From Alphaproteobacteria bacterium (lineage in GTDB: Bacteria; Pseudomonadota; Alphaproteobacteria; UBA9655), in the NCBI GenBank assembly GCA_013815465.1, contig JACDGE010000020.1, forward strand, positions 1-33,802: 33,802 nucleotides of DNA, given 5' to 3'. The translations under genes and the position numbers were made by a program. Positions within the stretch are counted from its first letter, which is position 1, and each line of letters begins with the position of its first letter. Shown in pieces: positions 1 to 9,500 of the stretch. Under the pieces are notes generated by a model. That model was not told where the DNA came from. It ran no database searches and saw only the letters and a list, made by a program, of their open reading frames with translations.

Positions 1-1
1 C

Positions 2-311
2 CCATACTACGGGCGCAGGGGTAACCCTTACGTCCCAGACTCTTTGAGTGGACATTCTTCTCCAAGACCTAAATTAACGCGAGATGATTCAGTGATAAAC
101 TGGACAATTTAAGCGAGTCGTAACACCGGTTGTTGTCGATGTTCCAGAAGCCGAGCTTCTTCGCGAAAAACCAACAATTCCTGAAACACTTCAAACGTTG
201 GAAATACCCGAACTTCCTGAGACACTGCAAGCTCTAAAATTCCTGAATTCCCAGAAAACAAAGAGGAGCTACTTTGATCACAGTCCTTTTTACGCCGTTC
301 TCTTTAGTTGA
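2..311 (+). pseudogene. Unidentified coding remnant, 5' truncated by window edge, frameshifted
   Basis: The plus strand reads as protein-like sequence in two successive frames. The first runs from position 2 to a TAA at 110-112 and contains RRGNPYVPDSLSG. The second continues from about 105 to a TGA at 309-311 and contains VVVDVPEAELL followed by a short internal duplication (PETLQTLEIPELPETLQAL). One frameshift near 105-110 would join them. I do not recognise the family. It converges on the DksA-like remnant next to it and shares its higher GC, so it is probably debris of the same mobile element. It could also be chance open frames. Confidence 0.3.
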
Positions 312-639
312 TGGGTTTGTTCAAGCCTTTCATAGCGTGTCTGGGCTTTCAAAGACAAGGTTTCTGTGGGATAAGCATCAAGGCTCAAGAGACTTATGTG
401 GGATGCCCGTTTGTTCGGAATACCTGTAGGCTCCGTGATCAATACGTGCCAACGCTTGATTAATCTGGGAGATCATCCGCTGCTTCCGGTCGCTCCGTTT
501 CCAGAGATGCCCGATCATTAGAATCTGGGTCTGTTAAAGATTCTGTTTACGAACAATGTTCGATTTTACTTTGATGTTGTTCTCATAGTCGCAATAGGCG
601 TTCTTCAAAATGTCCAAGCTGCTGGGGGGTGAGGTAGTG
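290..639 (-). pseudogene. DksA/TraR-family zinc-finger regulator, degraded
   Basis: Read on the minus strand, consecutive pieces match the DksA layout in order. The coiled-coil start is YLTPQQLGHFEERLLRL. The acidic segment is DPDSNDRASLETERPE. The globular/zinc-finger part is INQALARIDHGAYRYSEQTG. The C-terminal helix is LSLKAQTRYERLEQTH, ending in TAA at 290-292. The first part contains two in-frame stops, and at least two frameshifts are needed (near 'ETERPE' and after 'KSLEP'), so this cannot make an intact protein. Intact family members bind RNA polymerase and modulate (p)ppGpp-dependent transcription; TraR-type members ride on conjugative plasmids. Even in the readable finger only the region around YRYSEQTG is recognisable and expected cysteines are missing. 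No start codon was found. Confidence 0.7.
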
Positions 640-862
640 TCTGTTTTTTGTCGGTTTATGCGTTAATGACAAGATATCTGTTCCTTTGTTTATTTTTATT
701 CTTGTCTTTATTTTTTTATGGAAAGCCTATTCGAAATTAACTTTTTACATCCAGGAGTCTAGTCTCTGCCTATGCATTTTCAATTACTCACCCGTTAACA
801 TAAAAAAAGTCTTTTTTTAATACGATAAATTTGATAAAGTCAGAACACCAAAGAGAGTAGCA

Positions 863-924
863 GGGGGCTGCTCGGCAACTTGGGCTATAAGGCCAAGGGA
901 GGCAAAAGGTTATTAACCGCCCCC
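863..924. repeat. Nested inverted repeat, possible structured element
   Basis: Outer arms GGGGGC (863-868) and GCCCCC (919-924) enclose an inner stem CTTGG (879-883)/CCAAG (893-897) with a nine-base loop. The block is noticeably more GC-rich than its surroundings. It may be a fragment of a mobile-element end or a structured RNA. There is no T-run next to it, so it is not an ordinary terminator. Confidence 0.3.
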
Positions 925-970
925 ACCAGTCCGGGACTAGCCACTTGCGCGTCAGTAGAATTTTCTTCAA

Positions 971-1211
971 GTAGCACGCAGGTAGCATTTTAGAAAGACT
1001 TTAACAACATTGGAAGTACTAAGAATTTTTCTAGCCCAATGAAAAAGTGAACTTTAAAGCATATAGAAAGATCTATAAGAATCTAAAAAACAATGATTTA
1101 TAATCAGGGGATTTAAGATGTTGATTTTTCAAAATTATCCAAGTTTTTCAAGCAATTAGACAAATATTTTGTAACAACAAAAATCTTCTAATTAGCACAT
1201 AAGTAGCATTT
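971..1211. repeat. Pair of imperfect 20-base direct repeats
   Basis: GTAGCACGCAGGTAGCATTT at 971-990 and TTAGCACATAAGTAGCATTT at 1192-1211 match at 16 of 20 positions. Each contains TAGCA twice (TAGCAC and GTAGCA), so it has an internal tandem character. They are 221 bases apart in the non-coding stretch where base composition changes. They might be binding sites or remnants of element ends; chance is not excluded. Confidence 0.3.
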
Positions 1212-1322
1212 GACAAAGCCCCTTGAATAATAAATATTTCCTCCCTCCAAGTGAGTGTTTTTACGATTCTTTATCATATCCCTGCCCCCGCGCAAAACGG
1301 ATGGGTGACAAGACTATATTCC

Positions 1323-4300
1323 TTATTTTGAATACTGCAGATATTGGAAATATTCCTTTTTCTGAAAGTCTAAAGCGCACTGAGCATCTTCTGCTTCTTG
1401 GAAGAATTGATCTGCTACCTCTTTACAATGTTCTGTCAGTGTATCATTTCTTTCTGCTTCATGCTGAGTGGCTGCAAGCATATATTTCTCTCCTTCTATG
1501 GTTTTGAGATTAATCTCCTCTTCTGCTTTATACCATATTTGTTCTATGTCTAAAGAAAGACGAGAAGAAAATGATTGAGAAGACGTTGTATATAACGAAG
1601 ATGTTGAGGATTGTATAGTTGTTGGAGATAAGGCAGTTTTATTACTTTCTGTACAGTTACTCTCGTCATTTCCTGTTGAAGATTGAGGGATATTTCTATT
1701 TCTCTCCTTTCTATCATCTCCTCGCATAATGTGGAAATCTGCTTTAGAGCATGTTTTATGATCCTTAGTTTCCAATTTTTGGCATTTCATCGTTAAATCT
1801 GTCGTTTCCCTTTCTGAAGAAGATTGTGGAATTGTGTCTGCTGAAGGGGAAATAGTATTTTCTTTGTCGATGAGTTTACCTTTAGCTTCTTCTTTTAAAG
1901 TGGCTTGATGTTTTAGGGTGGAAAAAATTTTCTTTATTTCTGCATTCGGTAATTTGTCAAATACTTTGGCCAATTCTTTTCCTACTTCATCAAGATTTTC
2001 CTCTTGCTGCAGTTCATGAGAAAGAATTTCCTTAAGGTTTTCTATAACAGCAATATTATCGTCATCGTACTTTGAAGTTTCCGCAGAAAGAAATTTCATT
2101 AACTCAGATAGTTTACTATGGCTCTGTCCTTGATAATTTTCTTTATCCCCGAAATTTAAAAGCCTTTGATTCACATTACATACAACTTTCTTGTGTATAT
2201 CCTCCAGTTCTTTTCGAGCAAGTAAATGCCCCTGCTCCGTTGCTTTAGTTAGCCACTTAACCGCTTTTTCAATATCTCCAAATTTTTCTTGAATATTTGC
2301 ATATATTAACCCAAGATTATATTGACCCTCTGGATCTCCCTTTTCAGCAGCCATAGTAAACCATTTGATTGCCTCAGCAATATTTATCTCATCTCCTTGA
2401 CCTGTTGCATATATCATTCCAAGATCATTCTGTGCTGCAATCAGTCCTTGTTCGGCAGCCAAAATAAACCATTTTAATGCTTCGGGAACTCCCCAAGAAT
2501 TTTTGTATAGTAAAGCAAGGGCATATTGACTACGCATATGACCTTGGTTGGCAGCTTCTAAGCTCCAAAGAAATGCCTCATCGAAGTTTCCTTCCTTCCT
2601 ATACTTTGCTGAAAGTAAATACTGAGGCTCAGCATACCCTTGGTTAGCAGCCTTTTTGTACCATTTAATGGATTCATTGTCATTTTTTTCTACTGTAAAA
2701 ATATCAGGCAATTCACCAAAAAGTAATTGTACACAATATGTTTCTTCTGTAACTTCGTCATTTTTAGCTGGTTTGCCTAAAATAATATCATAGATAATTC
2801 CTAAAGTATGTTGGGCCTTTGCATGTCCTTTGTTAGCAGCTTTTTTTAGATACTGAAGTGCCGTAGCATTATCTTTTAAAGTTGCAGCATACAATAGCCC
2901 AAGCTTAAATTCAGCATCTGCATCTTGTTGTTCAGCAGCTTTAAAAAACCAAAAAAAGGCTTCGTTATAATTTTTCTCAAGAGTCAAAATTGCAGAACAA
3001 CCACAATATACTAAAGCGAGCGCAGTTTGAAGTTTAGGACAGCTTTGGCCAACAATTTTTTCTAACCAATCTGGAATACTCTCAACTGTTTCTATAGGAA
3101 ACTTATCATAAACATCAACGTCCTCAGGCTTTATTATGTTTTTAGATAGCATTTGTGAGTAGGTTTCACGTGTGATATTCGCTATTGGTGTGAAAAAATT
3201 CTCCTTTTTTTTTAGCAACTTGTCAGTTATATTTCTTATTATTCTAACTTGAGTTTTTAAATATTTATTCATAATTCTCTCCTTTCTTTCTTTATCAAGA
3301 AACGATACGCAATTATTTAAGTCGTCATTCACTTCTACAACAGATAAAATGTTCCCAATCCATTCAAGATTTTCGTCATTTTTAGAAAAGAATTTTAATG
3401 TTCGCGAATGGTCAAGTAATGTCTGAATATGAGTTAAATAAGACAATAATTTAGGAAGCTCTTTCTCATGAATAGGATTTTTATTGAATAAATTATAAAA
3501 TGAACCAGAAATGTCCTCAAAAATCTGCTGATGATGTTTTTCTTCCTCTAGTTTGGCTATAATCACTAATTGTTCAAGGCGATGGATAGAAAACAAAGAC
3601 TGACTATGTATTTTTTTAATAAGGGATAAAGAGGTTAAGAGCCGCAGGGCTTCTTTAACGTTTTCACTCTGTTTGTCATATTCAGGAAAAATCTCATCTA
3701 CAATTGAATCTGGATCAAGATAGGCAGAATAGTTTAGAAGTTTTTTTGCTAGCTCAGAAATATGCTTGTCCCCTACCGAATCAATATATTTCTCAGTCAT
3801 AAAAAGCGTTCTTGCAATGAGGTTAGCATACGTTATTTCTGCTTCAGCATGTTCAAAAAGATTTCTATTTTCAGCCATATATTTAATGGGAGCTTTGGCT
3901 TTTTTAAAATCTTCAAGATATTCAGAAAAATTGCCTTCTGCAAGTTTTATATAATAGGCAGCATGGGAAAGGGCCAAAGGAAGATATTCTAACTCTTTTG
4001 CAAGTTTCTCTGCAAATTTTCCTTCCTCAGATGGTCGCCGTGTTACATTCCTTAAATAGTCAATAGACTCTTTTGGAAGAAATACGTCTAACTCGATGAG
4101 TTGTCCCCCTTGTTCTTTCCAGCCCTCCTTACAACGAGAGCTTATCAAAATATGTGCGTTTTGAGGAATCTTGTCTTTTAAAAAGTTAGGTGCGGCCACT
4201 TTCTCCTTTCCATTTTCATAATAGCCAGGAACATCTTCATAATAGTCAGGAACATTGTCATAAATAAGAAGGCATCTTTTGGACGACACATATTCTTGAA

Positions 4301-6503
4301 GACTTTTTATAATAGCATCATTATCATTATTTTTTATTGGGATCCCTACGTACTCTAAGAGATTTATATATCCTTTAATTAAAGAGCTATCTGTGCCTGC
4401 GTGTAGCCAGTATATCAGGTTATATGCTCTCTTATGAAGACACTGGTGTCCATATTCTAGAGTAAGAGAGGTTTTTCCTACTCCTCCCATGCCCGTAATA
4501 ATCACTGCCTTAGAAAAAGGGAGAGGTTCTATTGCCTTTTTAGTCAGCTTATCTTCAGGAAGATGGAAAGCTTTCCATATACAAGCTATGTAGTTCTCCT
4601 TTAACTCTCTCTCGGTTCGGTCAACAAAATCATTGTCGTTCTGGGGGAGCCAACTTTTAATCTCTTTTCGGTCCTTACAAATAGGTTCTCCCCAAAAATC
4701 ACCCTTGAGTTCCCGGATATGAATATATTGTGATTTATAGGAGGGGAGAAAACAATCAAACCCCAACTCAGTATTTTCTTTAATCCAAGATTTTAAAAAA
4801 ATTTTCTTTATTTCACGGTCGTTGTCTAAGCTTTTATTGTCTTTTTCTGCGTTAAAAAGAACTCTATAATAACGTAATTTATAAAAACTACAGTTCTGCT
4901 TAAATACTTTTTCAAATAATTCTTTATAGGGAAAATTAATAATTGGGCTTTTCTTAATTGTTCGTAAATAGTGATCAAGAAATTCGGTTTGGAAAAAAGC
5001 AGCTTCTTCATCTGTATGTTTTTCGATAGCTCTCCAATTCCATAAAGCGGCTAAAAAGCGCCCAACATCTTCCGCAGGATCTCCAATAGGCATTGCGGTT
5101 TTTAAAATACTGGCAAAATCAATCACACTAATACGCAAAAATGAATCAGGCGAAATTGCTTCCTGATTTTCTTGCCTTAAATTCGGATCATCATTAAAAA
5201 ATTCATTATGAGCATGAGCATCCCCCAAAGTACGAGTTAAGAAATAATTATTTAATTTTTGTTTCTTTTTTACTTTTCTATAAATATCTTCAGCATTACT
5301 TCTACATATATTCCTATTAACTGTTACAAGATGTTCAAAGTCTTCTTGTTCTTTTTCAGTGAGTAGTGAGACAACATTATGTGATTTAACCAATTTACTT
5401 TTGGATAATCCTTCTGTGGGGATTAAACATAAAAGTTTAAACTTTTCGTCCTCTTCTTTTAATGTGTTTTGAAACAAGCTGTTAAAAAAATACGCAACAT
5501 GTTTTAAGTACTGTTTTTCATTATTTATGTTTTGCTTCATTTGATCATGATGTTTTATATGGAAAATTGCTAAATATTCAGCAAAGGCCTTTATGGCATT
5601 TATCGCTTGTTCGGAAGAACTTGTTGAAAGAAATGTGTGAATATCTTGCCTGCCAACAGCCTCCATGATGATACTCAAAGAATTGTGAGGGCAAAGCACA
5701 GCATCATAAATACGTGCCATTTTGAGCGTTTCAGGCGCTGGATTTATTTCTAGGGCGATAATAGACTCAAAGAGTTCTTTTAACCCAGTTGCTATGTCAT
5801 CAAATTTTTTCACAGCAATAAGGTTAGGTCCTTCCTCTGTAAATTCCTGCGTCACTGACGGTTTGTCGATTATACAGGGGAAAATGATAACGTTAGCTTT
5901 ACTCCATCCTTTAGGCATCCTTGCATTTTTACGATCAAGGGATGAAATGAGATCCTGTTCATGAAGATCTTGTTCATGAAGATGTATACCTTCTAAATCC
6001 TGAATAGGAGAAGAGGGGTTACATTCTGTACATTTTAAAATTTCCTTACACTTATCTAAGTTAAAATTATTTTTAATAAATTCATCTATGCTTTTTGAAC
6101 CATTTATAATGTCTTCATTTATTGTATCTATAAGGGATTTTAAATCTTTTAGTCTTTTTGAAAGATCGCGTTCTTTCCAAAATTTTTGGGTTAAAGGATG
6201 TTGAGAATCTTTTTCATAAAAGTTTGTGGTGATAACTGGATCTTTTTCTTTAGATTTTCCTTTACCTATAGTAGATGAGAGTAGAGAAATAGGGACCCCT
6301 TTAGGAAGTTCTTTAAAATTGTCTTCCATTGCTTTTAGGGGAATAGCCTGAATGAGCCACAAACTACTCGCAATTAAAATGACATGGAAGGAAGAAGATG
6401 ATAGAAGCTGGGCTTGAAAAGGAAAAAAAGACTTATTTTGGTAAGGGACACTATATATTATTTGTGATCTTTTTTTTAGGCTCTTTGGTTCTTTTATTGA
6501 CAT
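1323..6503 (-). CDS. Exported APH-like kinase / NB-ARC (STAND) ATPase / Sel1-repeat protein
   Basis: A 1726-residue protein. Residues 41-58 form a hydrophobic segment ending LKAM, like the export signals of the other cargo proteins. Residues about 225-490 resemble an aminoglycoside-phosphotransferase/choline-kinase fold: AVKKF (230-234), a catalytic loop GDAHAHN with Asp428 and Asn433, the metal-binding Asp462 in VIDFAS, and DPAEDVGRFL (475-484). Residues about 650-980 are a STAND NTPase: P-loop GMGGVGKTS (671-679), Walker B LLIYDN (745-750), ISSR (787-790), LPLAL (841-845), and an MHD-like IHRLEQ (973-978). Seven or eight Sel1 repeats fill about 1158-1437. The tail is Ser/Thr-rich and charged. 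The start is supported by AAGGAGG seven bases upstream. It lies 27 bases after the upstream STAND gene, so it is probably co-transcribed. Domain calls are by motif only; the phosphorylated substrate is unknown. Confidence 0.85.
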   Translation of the reverse strand: MSIKEPKSLKKRSQIIYSVPYQNKSFFPFQAQLLSSSSFHVILIASSLWLIQAIPLKAMEDNFKELPKGVPISLLSSTIGKGKSKEKDPVITTNFYEKDSQHPLTQKFWKERDLSKRLKDLKSLIDTINEDIINGSKSIDEFIKNNFNLDKCKEILKCTECNPSSPIQDLEGIHLHEQDLHEQDLISSLDRKNARMPKGWSKANVIIFPCIIDKPSVTQEFTEEGPNLIAVKKFDDIATGLKELFESIIALEINPAPETLKMARIYDAVLCPHNSLSIIMEAVGRQDIHTFLSTSSSEQAINAIKAFAEYLAIFHIKHHDQMKQNINNEKQYLKHVAYFFNSLFQNTLKEEDEKFKLLCLIPTEGLSKSKLVKSHNVVSLLTEKEQEDFEHLVTVNRNICRSNAEDIYRKVKKKQKLNNYFLTRTLGDAHAHNEFFNDDPNLRQENQEAISPDSFLRISVIDFASILKTAMPIGDPAEDVGRFLAALWNWRAIEKHTDEEAAFFQTEFLDHYLRTIKKSPIINFPYKELFEKVFKQNCSFYKLRYYRVLFNAEKDNKSLDNDREIKKIFLKSWIKENTELGFDCFLPSYKSQYIHIRELKGDFWGEPICKDRKEIKSWLPQNDNDFVDRTERELKENYIACIWKAFHLPEDKLTKKAIEPLPFSKAVIITGMGGVGKTSLTLEYGHQCLHKRAYNLIYWLHAGTDSSLIKGYINLLEYVGIPIKNNDNDAIIKSLQEYVSSKRCLLIYDNVPDYYEDVPGYYENGKEKVAAPNFLKDKIPQNAHILISSRCKEGWKEQGGQLIELDVFLPKESIDYLRNVTRRPSEEGKFAEKLAKELEYLPLALSHAAYYIKLAEGNFSEYLEDFKKAKAPIKYMAENRNLFEHAEAEITYANLIARTLFMTEKYIDSVGDKHISELAKKLLNYSAYLDPDSIVDEIFPEYDKQSENVKEALRLLTSLSLIKKIHSQSLFSIHRLEQLVIIAKLEEEKHHQQIFEDISGSFYNLFNKNPIHEKELPKLLSYLTHIQTLLDHSRTLKFFSKNDENLEWIGNILSVVEVNDDLNNCVSFLDKERKERIMNKYLKTQVRIIRNITDKLLKKKENFFTPIANITRETYSQMLSKNIIKPEDVDVYDKFPIETVESIPDWLEKIVGQSCPKLQTALALVYCGCSAILTLEKNYNEAFFWFFKAAEQQDADAEFKLGLLYAATLKDNATALQYLKKAANKGHAKAQHTLGIIYDIILGKPAKNDEVTEETYCVQLLFGELPDIFTVEKNDNESIKWYKKAANQGYAEPQYLLSAKYRKEGNFDEAFLWSLEAANQGHMRSQYALALLYKNSWGVPEALKWFILAAEQGLIAAQNDLGMIYATGQGDEINIAEAIKWFTMAAEKGDPEGQYNLGLIYANIQEKFGDIEKAVKWLTKATEQGHLLARKELEDIHKKVVCNVNQRLLNFGDKENYQGQSHSKLSELMKFLSAETSKYDDDNIAVIENLKEILSHELQQEENLDEVGKELAKVFDKLPNAEIKKIFSTLKHQATLKEEAKGKLIDKENTISPSADTIPQSSSERETTDLTMKCQKLETKDHKTCSKADFHIMRGDDRKERNRNIPQSSTGNDESNCTESNKTALSPTTIQSSTSSLYTTSSQSFSSRLSLDIEQIWYKAEEEINLKTIEGEKYMLAATQHEAERNDTLTEHCKEVADQFFQEAEDAQCALDFQKKEYFQYLQYSK

Positions 6504-6530
6504 TAGAAAACCTCCTTATTTATATATTTT

Positions 6531-9500
6531 TTATTCGTACATTCTTTTTTTTCTTAATTTAATTCGCTCAATATGCAGGGAATTTTCTGGGAAATTTTGT
6601 TCCGCAATTTCTAAAGCCTGGCTAAAAAGATCTTGAGCTTGATTTTTCCAGTGCTCATTCTCTTGATTTTTTTTATTGTCAGAAAGATTTCCAGCCTTCT
6701 TAAGATAAATTTCCCCTAAAACTTCAAGTGATCTGTATGCATCCACATGCTGGCGAGACTGGAGGGTTTTTAATGATTTTTTGATTAGAGTTTCAGCCTC
6801 ATCTAACCGGTTTTTATCAAGGCAAATCCTAGCCATATTTCTCAGTATTCCCGCTGTTTCAATGTCATCTTCATGACAATAGTTTGCATAGATTTCCAGG
6901 ACCTGATCATAGAACTTTTGAGCGTCTTTATGTTTTCCTAGAGCTTTATAGGTCGTTGCTAGATGATAGAGTACCCATCCCATTCTACGATACTTTTGTT
7001 CAAAATGCTTTTTATGAATTCTCAAGCTTTGTTCAAGGACATCTCGTGATTTTTCATACTCATTTAGATCTCTATAGCAGTTTCCTAAATATGTTAAAGT
7101 TAATGCAAGATTCATATGATCTTCGGGAAAATACTTTTTAGAAATCATTAGGCCTTTTTCAAAATGCTCTTTAGCCTTCTGAAAGTCCCCTAGATCGCTA
7201 TAAACATTCCCTAATCGAGTTAATGTCCAACCTATTCTAAAATGATCTCTAGAATAATTTTTATTATATATATCCAAGCTTTCTTCTAATGCATGTATGG
7301 CTTTTTGATAAAAGCCAAGCCCTCTATAAACGCTTCCTAAATAACCCAAACTTCGCGCTGCACGCTGTTTATCGCCTTTATATTCTTTGTGAAGATGAAT
7401 ACTCTTTTCAAGAATTCGTTTTGCCTTGTCATAATCACCAACTCTTCTATAAATATTACCTAAATGAGATAAAGCCCACGATAACTGTAGATCATCTCTT
7501 GAATCTTCCGTCTCATAAATATGGATTGCCTTTTGAAATAACGCTTCAGCTTCTTTATAAAGCCTTAACTCCGTGTACACAGTCCCAATATCAAGGAAAG
7601 CACGAGCCATCCTTGACGTATCTTTAGAAGATAAATGTTCTATGGCTTGTTTGATTAATATTTTAAGGCCGCTATCAAGAACGTGCTTTTCCTTATCATT
7701 ATTAACAAAGTAATAAATGCTCCCCAGTTTGCTTTCCAACAACCCTTGAGAAAAACCTGTCAATAAGCCAGCCCTCAATGTTTTTTCAAGATGGGGAGCG
7801 ATCATTTCCATTCTTGCGAAATCCTCTTGCTCTATAGTTTTATCAGCATAATCATCCAAAGTGAACGTAATTTCTCTTAATTGTGGGCTTTCATGGGTTA
7901 CTTTTAAACTCTCAATAAGATAAGCCAAGCTAATTGATTGGGTACTTCTGTGCATCGAATACTTAGGTTCGAGCGAAGAAGGTGATGTTTGAGCAGTAAT
8001 TAAAGAATGCTTTTTGAGCTGATAAATAAAATTATCCACAATGTCCGAATTTTTGTACTGATCCAATAGACTTTTCGGTATATTTTGAGAATCTAGAAGG
8101 CTAATAAATAAGAAAAGATCAGAAAAATCCTTATGATTTTTTATCAAATGATCTAATGAATGAGCAATGATGGCATAACGTGTTCTCGTATATACTCCAG
8201 TTTCTTTTAATATATTTTCCTGAAGTTCGTTAGTTTCTTTCGTATAACTGTTTAGCTTTTCTATATATTGAACGTAAGGAATATTTGTTGATTTTAAATA
8301 ATAAGCAGCCACAGAAATATCTAAAGGAAAAGGAGGAAGCTGCTCTAAAAAGGCTGATATCTCTTCACTTTTCTTGGAATGTAATGTTTCGTCATTCATA
8401 ATTTTTGTAAACAAGCCTAGCTTTTGCTCTGGTGTGAGCTCACCTGTCGAAATTACGTGGCTAATGAGAGGGCTATTTTGAATATTATTATTTCGTGTGG
8501 TCAAAATAATTTTCCCTTCCCCCCAGGTTTTAGAATCTTGAGGAAAATATTGTTGGATATCAGAAAAATTTGCTACATTGTCAAAAATAAGAAACCAGGG
8601 ACTATATAATTTAAGACGCTCTTTTACAAAGATAATTAATTTTTCTTTTCTTTCTGATGAATTTTTTAGCTCTTGCAATGCTTGTAAAGTCCTCTTTTCT
8701 TCCTCTGTCTTGCCTAGTGCATGAGCAAAGTTTTCAAAAGACCCATAAAGGTTTCCATTGTTTTCCGCATTAATCTCCCATACAATATTTGCCTTTTGTT
8801 CATGAGCATATTGGCGAGCCAGTGTTGTTTTACCCGATCCCCCAATGCCTAGAAGGGCAATGGTTTGGATACTATCCCTTTTCCTAAAGCCTTTATCAAT
8901 TTCTTGGAAGAGTTCGGGACGCTCTAAAAAAACGGACTTTGTTGGAAGAGGTAACTCAGATAGCGCAATGAAATGTTGTTGTGAGTTGTGTCCTGACGTC
9001 CGATAAAGGTTAAAGAATCCTATAATCATAAAAAAAACAATCAATAGGGCTGAGCTCACAAGCCATTTTCGTGAAAGCATCATAAACTTGATATGTTTGA
9101 AAAAAGGAAGTTTTTCTTTATTGACCTGCATGAAAGGCTGCGGAGGATGATCGGACCGCGGATCATAAATTCTTTTATATTTATCTTGAAAGCTTAAAAT
9201 TATAGCATCAATCTTTGAATTTGGAAAAAATATTTTTATAATATCCAACATATAAAAATAATAATTATTGTATTTTTCAGAGCTAAGAGTTTTAAAACCC
9301 TTTAATTCTTTAGGCAGTATTTGTTTTTCTTGCCCAATGGAAAGAAGAAGTAATGTTTTATCTTTAGGATATTGTTTAAGATGATGAGCGAATGAAGGTG
9401 AAAGTGTCTGTAAATCTGAGGGTAGAATGCAAATTACATAATTATCTTTATGTTTAGTGGTATCATGCGTAACCTGAAATCCCGCAAGCTTTAAATGATC

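Larger units (their letters stand above)
641..1322. other. Intergenic stretch without a recognisable gene
   Basis: I see no convincing gene here. The short frames present have no family resemblance. The stretch holds an A/T-rich near-perfect palindrome at 801-819 (TAAAAAAAG T CTTTTTTTA). It also holds a GC-rich nested dyad at 863-924, with outer arms GGGGGC/GCCCCC and an inner hairpin CTTGG/CCAAG at 879-897. Two related copies of a 20-base sequence lie at 971-990 and 1192-1211. The part after about 1000 becomes strongly AT-rich like the cargo that follows. No clear terminator was found for the minus-strand operon that ends at 1323. Confidence 0.6.

Noticed and set aside
788-988. 66-codon minus-strand frame in the left non-coding stretch
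   Set aside because: No family resemblance, odd composition (rich in Cys, Trp, Leu), and it coincides with the GC-rich dyad; treated as chance.
1223-1507. Plus-strand frame overlapping the end of the kinase-STAND gene
   Set aside because: Antisense to a well-supported gene and without protein-like features of its own.
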